A model generated the notes under the pieces. That model saw only the letters and a program-made list of their open reading frames with translations, ran no database searches and was not told where the DNA came from. A DNA stretch of 64,000 nucleotides from Tausonia pullulans (lineage: Eukaryota; Basidiomycota; Tremellomycetes; Cystofilobasidiales; Mrakiaceae): positions 372,001-436,000 of the forward strand of contig OX637620.1 of the NCBI GenBank assembly GCA_951802195.1, in the 5' to 3' direction. Position numbers and translations under genes: made by a program. This document shows, piece by piece, positions 12,870-23,625 of the stretch; the first letter of the stretch is position 1, and the number at the start of each line of letters is the position of its first letter.

Positions 12870-13481
12870 GGCAATGAAGGAAGGAAGTGGTGAGTGTTGG
12901 ACGACGACTGACGGGCGCTGTCGTGGGCGACTTGACGTTTTGTCTTCCTTGGAAACGCGCTCTCTACGTTTCTCAATAACGATCTTTCTCCCTTCCTTAA
13001 CTTGAATACAGGCTCTCAGGCAAGTCCGTTTGCTACTTTCAGGCTTTGGAGTCAAGCGGGCGCACTTCTTCGGCAGCATGCGCGCGCTGACTCAGTTGTG
13101 AACCAGAGCAACACCCATTGCTTTCATCGGCAGCAAGGACTGGCCGACTGCAACATAGTTTGATTCCCTTTGCTCCACAGCGAGTCCGAATCATGGACAG
13201 GCAGAGTAGGCCCAAAGGGCAGACGTCGTCCAGTGACAGACAGCGACTTGTCAACGGCGCGCAACAACACTGGGCTCTGCCACAGTACAGCCAAATTGCA
13301 CCATCGGTTGCAATACGCCGGGACGAGGGTTTCACAAGACAAAGTGAGAGAAGACGGGCTAACGAGGAGGCCAACCTGTCTGCCTGTCTGACATGCAAGG
13401 GTGAGGTTAAGAGAGGTGGAGGGCGCTGGGGCGCGCTTGGTAGGCCATCGAATACTGATACAGAGGTCTGCCATCCGTCAT
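12870..13481. other. Intergenic stretch upstream of NUP133
   Basis: About 610 bases between the 3' end of COX17 and the start of NUP133. It must contain the NUP133 promoter. No conserved open frame or RNA gene is seen. Confidence 0.5.
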
Positions 13482-13969
13482 CTAGACCTTGAAGCCGTAG
13501 CTTAAGGGCAGAAGAGATCCGAGGTCAGTCGGAGAAAGAGGATAGTCCAGCCGTCCAGCCAATCGAGCAACTCACCTCCGCATGCACGCCTTGTATGCCT
13601 CTATCGGCTCCTGACATTCGGCCTCGCCGTCGGCCGACTCGCGGAAGCACGTGTCGCGCAACGACTTGGGCTCGGTGCAGACGCAGCACCTGCGAACAGA
13701 GAGCGAATAGGGAGAATAGTGGAAGAAGAGGGAAGACGGCAAATGACGTGCTGGATATCAGTCAGCAAGCCCACGAGGACGAGGAACGCCGGTTGCTCGT
13801 TCGAATAGTAAAAAGAAAGAGAGATCACTCACGGCTTGTATCCATTCGGGTTGAGCTCAGTGACGAGCGCCGGGTTGCTTGGGGGAGGCGTCGCCTTGGA
13901 CGACGTGACGGCCGGGGCGACGACGGCGGACTCCGGAGAGGAGGAGAACCAGGACTTGAGGAATGACAT
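13482..13969 (-). CDS. COX17: Cytochrome c oxidase copper chaperone Cox17
   Basis: A small intermembrane-space protein that passes Cu(I) to Sco1 and Cox11 for cytochrome c oxidase assembly. Three exons (13833-13969, 13576-13689, 13482-13500) join in frame to 89 residues. The N-terminal 40 residues are S/P/A-rich. The conserved core begins KPCCVCTEPKSLRDTC and continues CQEPIEAYKAC before ending MRRSYGFKV. It has the diagnostic CC-x-C copper site and a twin CX9C fold (C-TEPKSLRDT-C and C-QEPIEAYKA-C), which implies Mia40-dependent import. The last coding exon is only 19 bases. I chose the second in-frame Met (13969) because it gives a normal Cox17 N-terminus; an upstream Met at 14011 would add 14 residues. 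It shares a 278-base head-to-head region with STT4. Confidence 0.93.
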
Positions 13970-14247
13970 CTGCGGAGAGTTGGTGGATTGTAAGCTACGG
14001 TCATGGGACACGGCACAGCCCTACTGACAATGAAGCGGGATAGAGAAAGAAAGAGAGAGCGAGCTAGGATCGTCGTCGTTTGGATGGAGGCCAATGACGA
14101 GTCGATAGCCGTTCCGCTCCCTGCTCTCGTCCTCACCCCGCCCGGACCTCGAACCTCGACGCCATCGTCCGTCCCAGGCCAGCTCGCCGTTCGCCGACTG
14201 GCCCTCAACACGCACATCCCAGCTCATCCATCGCTTCGCTTCCCAAG
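13970..14247. promoter_or_regulatory. Shared divergent promoter region of COX17 and STT4
   Basis: The 278 bases between the two start codons are the only upstream DNA available to both genes unless the regulatory elements lie in coding sequence. The region is GC-rich, with no clear TATA box. Confidence 0.5.
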
Positions 14248-17200
14248 ATGGATTTGTCAGTCGCGGCGTCGTTCGCTTGCAACCTCCGTCAGACAACGCT
14301 GACGCCTCGTCCTGGCTTCCAGCCTTGACCTACCCCTTCGGTCGCTCATCCTCAACGACCTCGCACGTAACATCGCTTCGACGGCCTCGGACGACGAATC
14401 GGTTGCGGTCGCTACCGCTCTCGCCGACTCTGTCAAGTCGGAGCTTTTCATGGACGACGTCGACGAGGCCGATGAGCGTGAAGGCCGGTCCATCATGGTG
14501 CATGCGCACTCACTCTTGACGCGTTGTCGGCGCGGTCGCCTGCCTGACCACTGTCTTCTCCTCTCATCTCGCTTTTTCCGTTCACATTCGGGCACTCTTC
14601 CCTCTAGAGTTCTTCCCTCACCGATGTCCACGTCTCGTTCACGACGTTCTGCGCCCATCTCCCGGCCGGCCACCCCCGCCTCGTCGAGAACATAGACCTT
14701 CTCCTCGCTCTCCTCCGAGACCTCCCCGAGACCGATTTTGAGTACGGGCTTGCCTGGCCAGAGTGGGCTCTCCCAGATCAGCTCGCCCACGGTGTCGTAG
14801 GTGCGCTATTCAAGATCTCCGGTGAACTCGAGGACGCCGCGCTCAGAAGGCGCGCGCTCGACGCGGTGGGAGCTTTCGTCAAGGCGCTCGCGAACAGGAT
14901 CGACAACGGAGACCGTGAGTGTCGGTGGCAGGAGGCTTCTGTGTCTCTAGATCTCGGGGAAACCTCCCCCCCCCCCCCCCCCCGGTCTGACGATGCTTCG
15001 TTCGCCCCTTCAGCTTTGGACGCCGTGATTCATTCGGTTCCCATCTTCCACGGCCTCTACCGTTCGCTCACGTCCGTCGCGCACCCTTTCGACCTCTCGA
15101 CGTTTACGGCGCTCGCCTCGGGCCTTTCGGACCTCCTCGTCCCCTCAACTGTTGACCGGCTCAATCAGCTACTTCTTGGAACAGCCTCAGTCCTGGCGTT
15201 CGGCGGCCCCCGTAGCGGTGGGGCCGACGGCGAGAATGGCGAGCACGATCCCTCGACAACTCGCTACGCTTTCAACCTCCTCGCCCGTTACCGCGCCAAC
15301 GGCCGGCCTCTTTCCGGCAATTTCCTCGTCTGTGCGGGCCTAGAGATGCAGTGGACCATGCTCGCTCAGGTCCTCGCTCCACCTTCGCCTGTTAAGGTGC
15401 CCTGCCCCGTCGACGATGACGGCGCCGAGGCGGCCAACGCCGCGTGGGAGGCTCTTCTTTCTGGCCCGGCTCTCCAGCCCATCCTCGAGGATGGGAGCAA
15501 GCGCCAGATGGAACATGTCCTTGAGACGGCCCTCCGTTGCTACACCGATACCACGGGCGCGGCCCAAGCCTGGCGCGGCGAGGGCGACATCGTCGCAGAT
15601 CTCTACACGTTTGAGATCGTTAGCGAGAGTCTCAAGCTTGCTGCATTGTGTTCGGTCGTGCTCGGCCAGCCCGATGCGTCGCTGCTATCTCGAATCAAAC
15701 TTCTTCTCTCGGAGAACGCGCCCGTTTTCGAACCGCTTGTCCAGGAGGCGGCACTCCAATCGCTGATGCTCCTTGTCATCAAGTAGGAGTCTGCCCTTAT
15801 CATCCTTTGCGCTCCCTCCATCTACTAACTTGCCTCCTTTCTGCTCGAAAGCTTCCCCGCGCTCGCCCATCCGATGGCCCTTCACCTCCGTCGCTTCGTC
15901 GCCTCGCCCCTCCAGATCTTTGAGCTCGATCACAGCGCGTCTTCGCTTGAAGGCTCCCCCGTCCTCGCTGCCTCGGCGCGGTGTCTCGCGCTTTGCATCA
16001 CTGTCAATAGTCTATCAATAATTCGTTCGACAGACGCCTCTGCTGATTGCCTATCTGTCTATCTCTGTCAGATCGCCGATGGCGACGACCTTGTCACCTC
16101 GACCATGTACAGCCTGCTGAATTACCTTACCTCGTCTTCGAGCGGCCAGCCACCCGCTACCGGAGCTGGTGCCCAGTACGCTACGTCGACCCTCTCAGGC
16201 ATCGCTGGCGGGGCAGCCGTTGCCGCCGATCACCGAGACCCGCTCGAGACCATGACGATGAGGACGCATGGCTTTGGTCGAACGGACGAGCAGCGTCGTC
16301 ATATGAACGCCTCAACAATCGCCGTAGTCACTCGGCTCGCTATCGAGTTTAAGAAGCCCGAGGTCACCCATGTCACCATCTCAATGCTCCTCCAGCGGCT
16401 CCGGAGCGCCGATGTTCACACCGAGGCGACTATCGTCGCCAACCTTGTCCCGCTAGCGCTCGTCGCCCCAAAGATCGACTTCATCGATGTCATCCAGGCG
16501 CTCTCACTTCTCAGCCGGACGCCGAATCTTGAAGACCCTAAGCGGTCAAGTAGTGCTGTCCTCGCCGCGCAGACTCGGCTTGGCCAGGCGCTCAAAGGCA
16601 GGCCTGACCTCTGCGACGCATATCTTGTTGAGCTCCTTCAGCTTTTCTCGGACAGTGGAACCAACGTTCAAACGCTCGCCGCGGGCAAGCGCGAAGATCT
16701 CTCGCCTTTCAAGCGCGCGACGGCTGCTGCTGCCACTGCGAGTGCGAACCAGGGTCGCACTCTTCCTCTCCTTGCAGGAGGCGGCGTCGCGAGCAACCGT
16801 CAGGAAGGAGCTGTTGCTGAGCTCACCTCGCAGCTCGCGGGTCTCATCCTCCCAATCGAGGCGGTCCTCGCGCACGCCGACTACCACCCGGACCAGGCGC
16901 CGACTAGCGAGCTGATTGCTCTCTTTCGCAACATGTGGTTCCTTACCGTCGTCCTTGGGATTCCGACCTCGCTCGATGAGTGGCACCACGCCGCCCTCGC
17001 CCGTGTGGCGCTTAAGACGCCCGCGCTCATCCTCGAGTCAGCACAGGACTATGTCGAGAGCGATCTCGAGTACAACTCGATCCTTCGGCGCGACTTCTCA
17101 CCCGTTGTCCTTTCGAGGCAGAGAGCTGCTCTCGCGGAGCTCCTCCCGGGTCACGCATCGGAGATCAAGAACTTTACGCTCGCTCAGGTGACACTCCTGC

Positions 17201-20200
17201 AGACGGTCCATCTCGTCGAGGGCATGAGGACTCGGCTCGGTAAACCCTCGACCCTGCTTGCCTACTTCTGCAACGAGAGCGTCAATGCGAGCCATCTTTC
17301 GGGCCCACTCGATGGGATCGCTACTAAAGTATGGATCTCATTCCTTTCCCGTGCTCGGTGCGCCTCTCGCACTAATCCACAACATTGTTCAACCCATCCC
17401 AGATCATCCGCAGCTACACCGACGCCCTCCAGCAGCAAGCACTCTCGCACAATATCCCTACCTCGATCGCCCCCGAGCTGCAGCGTCTCCTGGTCGGCTG
17501 CACCCACCGCTTCCAGCGGGTCCGCGACGTGTCGCTCGCCTATCTTGAGACGCTCCTCCAGGCATTCCCCTCGCTTATGTGCGACGCTCGGCTAGTCTTT
17601 GCGCTGCTCGAGGTGCTCACGCTCATGCGCAACTCGTGTGAGGAGGAGTATACCGATGAGGTGGGCGCGCTCATCCTTCGCTCGCACACTCGCCGCAGAT
17701 ACGCGCTGACGTTGACTTATCTCTCAGTACTCGCCCATTTACGAGCATCGGTCCGCTCGAGGCGCGACGCTCGGCGAGCTTAAGCTCGAACTCTCCGACA
17801 GCTTCCGCACTCGCAACGAGATCACTGCTCGTCTCTATGGCTGCGCGCGGACCTGGCTCACGGCCGCCATCGCCCGTTCTCCCATCGAAGTCCAGACCAT
17901 CCTTCAGCGATATCTCGCCGAGTCTAGAGATGTCCTCCTTCCGGACAGCGTTGAGATGGGCGCTGGGCTCGCGCTCCATTACGCCAAGATCGTCTCGAGC
18001 GCCGATCGGAAGGCGTCATTGATGCCTAACATCGGCGGCTGGCCCTCGGACAACGCTAACTTGCTTGCGAGCCGGTTTGCGACTAAGAACTACTTCGCGG
18101 GCGAGCACAGTGGCGTTCGCCTCATCCTCCGTCATGGACTTGGCGGGCTCCAGGAGGAGACGTCGACGGCTTCGAGTGTGTCGGAGCTCACTGCGCTCAA
18201 GATGCAGATGGCACGCGCTCTCAAGGAAATTGACGACAAAACGAGCACTCTCAGCACTCAGGACCTTAGGAGGCTTCTCTTCAGGGCAGCAGCTATCCTG
18301 ATTTCGTCCAAGGATGTGCGTAGCCCTTTTCTATGTTAGGCTATCCTCGAGAAGGAAATCTAACCTACTCCTCCCATTCCCAGCTCGACCACGATATTCT
18401 CCACTATCTTGTCTGGCTCCCTTTCCGGGCCTTTTCCCCGCGCGCCGTTGCCGCTGGTACAGACGCCTGGACATGGCTGGTCAGCGAGCGTCCCTCAGCT
18501 GAGATGGCTCTCCTCGCTGAGGTCGTCGCTGGTTGGACGTGGACGATCCACAGCCGCAAAGGTCTCTTCAACACTGTGCTCAAGTGAGACTCCTCCCTTC
18601 TTCTCTGTTACTCTCTTCCAGGGACTGACTCGTCCATCCCCAGCTCGACAGACCCCTTCGTCCACCCCATCGAATACTCTCCCTCGGACAAGGCGACAAT
18701 GGACAAGGCGCTTGCGGCTGTGCAAAAGCTTCTCATGCCGCACCTCATCCTCATCCAGGTCCTCGCGAGCCGGTTCCAAGCGGTCAAATATCGCGAGCCG
18801 GGCCTCATCAACGTCTTCATCCGCGTGCTCATCCGGTCGTGCATCGCAACCAAGCACATTAGGTACGGAGGGTCTCCTGTCGTTTATCTGTCTTGAAAGT
18901 CACTGATAGGGAAGTAAACTCAGCACCCACGCACTCGCTCGCGAGGCTCGCTTTACCCTTCTCCTCTTCGGCCTTCAAGTCCTCCAGAGCAGTCGCCTGG
19001 AGACCCTCCTCGAGCTCAAGCTCCGAGATGGCCTCTTCGACGTGCTCTTCGGCTGGTTCGCCAACCGACCTCAGTGAGTCAGCTACCCTTTGAAACTTAT
19101 CACCGCACGGATGCTTAACCTTTCACCTCAAGGTGGTCCTACGGAAGCAATCGGATTCAGATCAACGCCGAGATCAAACTCCTTCAGGAGGTCCTCTCAG
19201 CCATGTCTCATGACAAGATCCGTCCCGCCCAGTTTACGTCGAGTCGCCACGTTGGGAACCAGAAGCTTCCCAGTCAGCTTACTGTCTTCCCGATTATTTC
19301 TTGCTCGCTCACTGACGGGACCAATGCTCGTCCTGAAAGACGGAATGTCAATAACCCAGTACACGGCCTTCCACAAGGAGCGGCTCCACGTCGCTCAGAT
19401 TCTTATCGAGGACGAGATCGGGCGGCTCTCGGTCTGGCAGAACCCTCTTGGAGATGCCGGGCGTGCCCACACAACAGGGCCAGACCGCTCTTCGGTGAGT
19501 ATTTCGGCTGCCCAGCATCCGCTGCTTGACTCTGAAAACGTTTCTGTCTCCTCTCCTCATCAGGAATCCTGGCCGCGCATTATCCAGATGGCCTGGAGCC
19601 TCAACCCCGCGGTGGCCGTCCACATGGCCGAGCGGCTCAAGTACCCGGCCATCATCACCGAAGTCACCAGGCTCGTCCGCGCCCGGCCCAAGGACGTTAT
19701 CGATGTTCCCGAGGCGCTTGCCTTCCTGCTCGGAGATCGGATCGAACCATCTGCGAGGCACAGCCTGCAGGTGAGGACAACGGAGGAGCTTTTTGCTGGC
19801 TGTTGCTGACTGACGTGTGGTTTCTCCCGTCCGTCTTCAGTGGCTTCTTCTCTGGGCGGCCGTCCCGCCTGTCACGGCCGTGACCTACTTCCAGCCGCGC
19901 TTTGAGAGCCACCCGATCGTCCTCCAGTACGCAATGCGGGTCCTGGAGAAGCACCCGGTCGACCTCACATTCTTCTTCGTCCCACAAATCGTCCAGGCAC
20001 TCCGGACGGACAAGCTTGGTCAGTTGAGGGAGTGAAAAATGAGAGTAACCACCGCGTCTAACTCCAGGTTATTCTTACAGGCTACGTGGAGCGGTTCATC
20101 TTTGAGACCTCCAAGGTCTCCCAGCTCTTCTGCCACCAGATGATCTGGAATATGAAGGCTAACTGCTACAAGGACGACTCTGGAACGATCGTCCGTAGCA

Positions 20201-21939
20201 GCAATCCATGTAAACACTTGTTCTCCTTTCTCTAACGCGCGCGCCCTCTCCGTCTGCCAGGAGGACCCCATGAAGCCTATACTCGACCGCATGGTCGACC
20301 GCGTCGCCGCGTCACTCTCGGGCGAGGCCCGCGCATTTTACGACCGCGAGTTTACGTTCTTCAACGAGGTCACTAGCATCTCAGGCAAGCTCAAGCCGTT
20401 CATCAAGAAGACCAAGCCGGAGAAAAAGGTCGGTAGCCTCGGCGCTCTCCTCTGTTAATGAAATATGGGTTGCTGACGCTGACGCTGAACTGTAGGCCAA
20501 GATCGACGAGGAGATGGCCAAGATCGTCGTCGATGCGGGCGTGTACCTCCCGTCGAACCCGGACGGAGTGGTTGTTGACATCGATAAGAAATCGGGTCGG
20601 CCCCTCCAAAGTCACGCTAAGGTGCGCAAAAGCTCGCCCGCTTGATTGCTTAAACGCTAACTATGCCCCCTCCCATCCCCCTTGATAGGCCCCTTTCATG
20701 GCGACCTTCAAGGTCCGCAAGGAGCGCGTCGTTATCGAGTCGCTCGAAGAGGACAGCGTCCTCGACCCCGAGTCACGCATCAACGCCAAAACGCATTATG
20801 ACGTCTGGCAGCAGGCCATCTTCAAGGTCGGCGACGACTGCCGGCAGGACGTCCTCGCCCTTCAGATCATTGCGATGTTCAAGAACATCTTTACCGGCAT
20901 GGGCCTCGTCCTTTACCTCTTCCCTTACCGCGTTACGGCGACTGCTCCTGGGGTAAGATTCGGGCTTTACTTCTTTGTTCGTTCTGGCCTGCTGACCTCG
21001 GACTCTTCTCTTTAAGTGTGGTGTCATTGATGTCGTCCCGAATGCAACCTCGCGCGACGAGATGGGTCGGGCCAAGGTCAACGACCTCCTCTCCTTCTTC
21101 GTTGACAAATACGGCTCAGTCGACACGGTCCCCTTCCAGCGGGCACGGATGAACTTTATCCAGTCGATGGCGGCCTACTCAATCGCGTGCTACATCCTCC
21201 AGATCAAGGATCGACACAACGGCAACATCATGATTGACGGCGAGGGCCATATCGTCCATATCGGTCCGTGCTGCTTGGAAGATGCTTGCGATCTGGCGCT
21301 CGAGCTGATGATCTGCATTCCCCCTTCAGACTTTGGCTTCCTCTTCGATATCGGTCCTGGAGTACGAGCCCCCCCCCTCTTGCCCTCCGCGACTGAGGCT
21401 GATCTTGCGCCTCCTCTTCCTTCACTATAGGGTGTCAAGTTCGAGCCCAACTCATTCAAGTTGAACCACGAGATGGTCGTCCTCATGGGTGGCCGAGACT
21501 CACAGGGCTACCGCATCTTCCAAGAGCTCACCATCAAGGCCTTCCTCGCCATCCGCCCACACGCTGAGCAGCTCGTCTCGACGGTAAACCTCATGCTCGA
21601 GACGGGACTTCCGAGCTTCAAAGGGGAGGGAACGATTCAGAGGCTCAGAGAGAGGTTTCAGCTCGGTCTGTCAGAGAAGCAGGCGGCGGCGTACATGATG
21701 CGTGTCATCAAGGACGCGCACGAGAACAAGCGGTCGACGTTCTACGACGAGTGTGCGCTTTATTTTCTTGTCTTCTTTGGGAGTTTGCGCGGGTGGCTGA
21801 CAACACACTCACTTTCTCGCTCTACTCATCCAGTCCAGCGCGTGAGTCCCTTGTCGCATTTCTACGAACCAAGGCGCTGCTGATTGATTTTGCCCACTCA
21901 CTCCCTCTACAGATCCAGAACGGAATCCCCTACGCTTGA
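14248..21939 (+). CDS. STT4: Phosphatidylinositol 4-kinase alpha, Stt4 type
   Basis: Makes PI4P from phosphatidylinositol at the plasma membrane, feeding PI(4,5)P2 synthesis, actin and cell-wall signalling. About 2,000 residues over many exons. The long N-terminal part is an alpha-helical solenoid (for example 15874-17595). The C-terminal lipid-kinase domain shows [19 protein letters not shown] (20834-20890), [18 protein letters not shown] (catalytic loop, 21210-21263) and [16 protein letters not shown] (activation loop, split by introns 21264-21429). It ends IQNGIPYA with TGA at 21937-21939, the classic Stt4 tail. The kinase residues D, N and DFG are present, so it should be active. The start is inferred: an 8-base coding exon ATGGATTT (14248-14255), donor GTCAGT, then acceptor near 14323, giving [18 protein letters not shown]. 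An 18-base poly-C run lies in an intron. The gene is divergent from COX17. Confidence 0.93.
14966..14983. repeat. Poly-C tract, 18 bases, in an STT4 intron
   Basis: An uninterrupted run of C preceded by AACCT, inside the intron between the coding segments ending NGD and starting LDAVIHS. The length is likely variable between isolates and may be misassembled. Confidence 0.9.
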
Positions 21940-23625
21940 GCGTGGGAGGGAACATGGGGTCTCGTGATGAACTTGCTTGCTTGCTCCGCACACGTCGCCC
22001 GCGGAGCAAGCTCTCCTTTCAGGCGCTCCCACTTTCGATGACAGCTGGTTGGCTCTCATCTTTCTTAGACTTGACAAAGGAAAAGTCGGTTTGGCGGTCA
22101 ATGAGCTATAGAGTCAAAGAAGAGCATGTTCACATGTGGAGAAGTCCACCTGAAGAGAAATGGATGCTCGCTGTAGATGAGCCCCAGAAGTCTCTCCGCG
22201 GAAAAGAGCGGCTCCCGCAGTCCCTTGAACGCCCGTCCTCCTCTCTCGATCTTCACCCTCACCTCCCCCCCCCCCCCCCCCCCTTCAATCTCACCCGCAG
22301 TAAGCATTCAAATTCCTTTCACCGAGCCCTAGGGCAAAGTGCTCGCACGTTCGGCGGCCATTCAAACTTGAAAGAACGCTCACGCTGGAGAGCCAACCCT
22401 CATCCAGTCAACTACCTAGAACCGGTGTCCAAGGCCGACCCTCACAGCCGGGCATAGGTCGACGACCGGATGAAGAGGACTCGACTTCGCCAGTGTTGTT
22501 GCCGGGGAGAAACGGGCGCCGATTTGAGTGACGCTTTCCACGGGGTTCAGCATCAGACAATGAGAAGTCTGAGGAACGTGGAAACCCTAAGAATGGGAGA
22601 TGGACGAAACAGGGGAAGATTTGAGAGAGAGGACCAGGGTGTGAGAGGTCAGCCGGCGCCCATGAGTCGTTCACCTCAAGGCTGAACAAAGGGACGTCTC
22701 GTCTTTAAGCAACGCCGCTAGTCCTCGAGACTCTTCTTGCCCTCCTTCGACGTGAGGGGAAGCAAGCGAGTTTGGAGGGGATCGAGGCACTTCCTCACCT
22801 GGCCAGCTGGCTTTCGGCGATCAGAGCAACCAGAAAGACTGCTTAAGCAGGTCGAAGTGTGTGGCCCTAGTTTCCCAGGGCTGGACAAGAGGCTCATCCA
22901 ACTGACTAGGAGGCTCAAGTACGTGGCCCAACCACAGAGAGCACCAGAGAGGCGGGTCCCGGACGGGACCGCGACCACCCGTTGGCGACCTCCATGGCGT
23001 GGGTAGGCGGTCTGCAGGCAGTTCAGTTCCCTAATCAGTTGAGATAGGGACACCATTCTGTTCGAAGAAACTAAATGCCATCCGCAGTCGGCTGACTGTC
23101 TCTTCGCGATACACTGATCTCAAACGAGAGGCCTCTCAGGTGAGAAGGTCTCAGGATGCTCTGTGGTGAGCGAGCACTCGAGCAACACCCCAGGGCATAA
23201 AGCAATAAGATAAAGCAGTAGTGCCCCAAGGGGTAGAAGGAAGAGCCGAGAGGGAGGAGATGGCGACTGGAAAGAGGAGGCCGCCGAGAAAGGGCGTTCG
23301 TCCCCTGTTCTCTTCCTCCTCGAGAATGCTGGTGGCATCGGCCATTGCCTTCCATGCCGACCGTTGGCAAGGACAGTCCACAGTCTCCCTGATGGCATTC
23401 ATGCAAGGTCTGTTCTGCTTTGAATACAAATAGAGTCAGTCCGCTGTTGTCAGAAAGGTGGATGTGAACGCATTCTAGGAGAGGAGCCTCGGCAGGGCCA
23501 GGCCCAAGCGTTGCATGATGACTGGAGGTGAGAGGAGGAGGGGGAACTAGCCTTCTTTGCCTCCTTCAACGACCACGATCCATCTCGCCCAGCCCACTGT
23601 CTACAGAGAAGACGAGCCAGTGAGA
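21940..23625. other. Gene-poor stretch between STT4 and the LIM gene
   Basis: About 1.7 kb with no recognisable coding motif on either strand. It holds the STT4 3' region, a 19-base poly-C run (22265-22283) and presumably the LIM gene promoter. Open frames here are short and lack conserved features. Confidence 0.5.
22265..22283. repeat. Poly-C tract, 19 bases
   Basis: An uninterrupted C run preceded by CACCT, much like the tract in the STT4 intron (AACCT then C18). It is intergenic. Confidence 0.9.

Noticed and set aside
15774-15852. Apparent stop in the middle of STT4 (after LMLLVIK)
   Set aside because: A short intron with consensus signals removes it and the conserved solenoid continues at about 15853.
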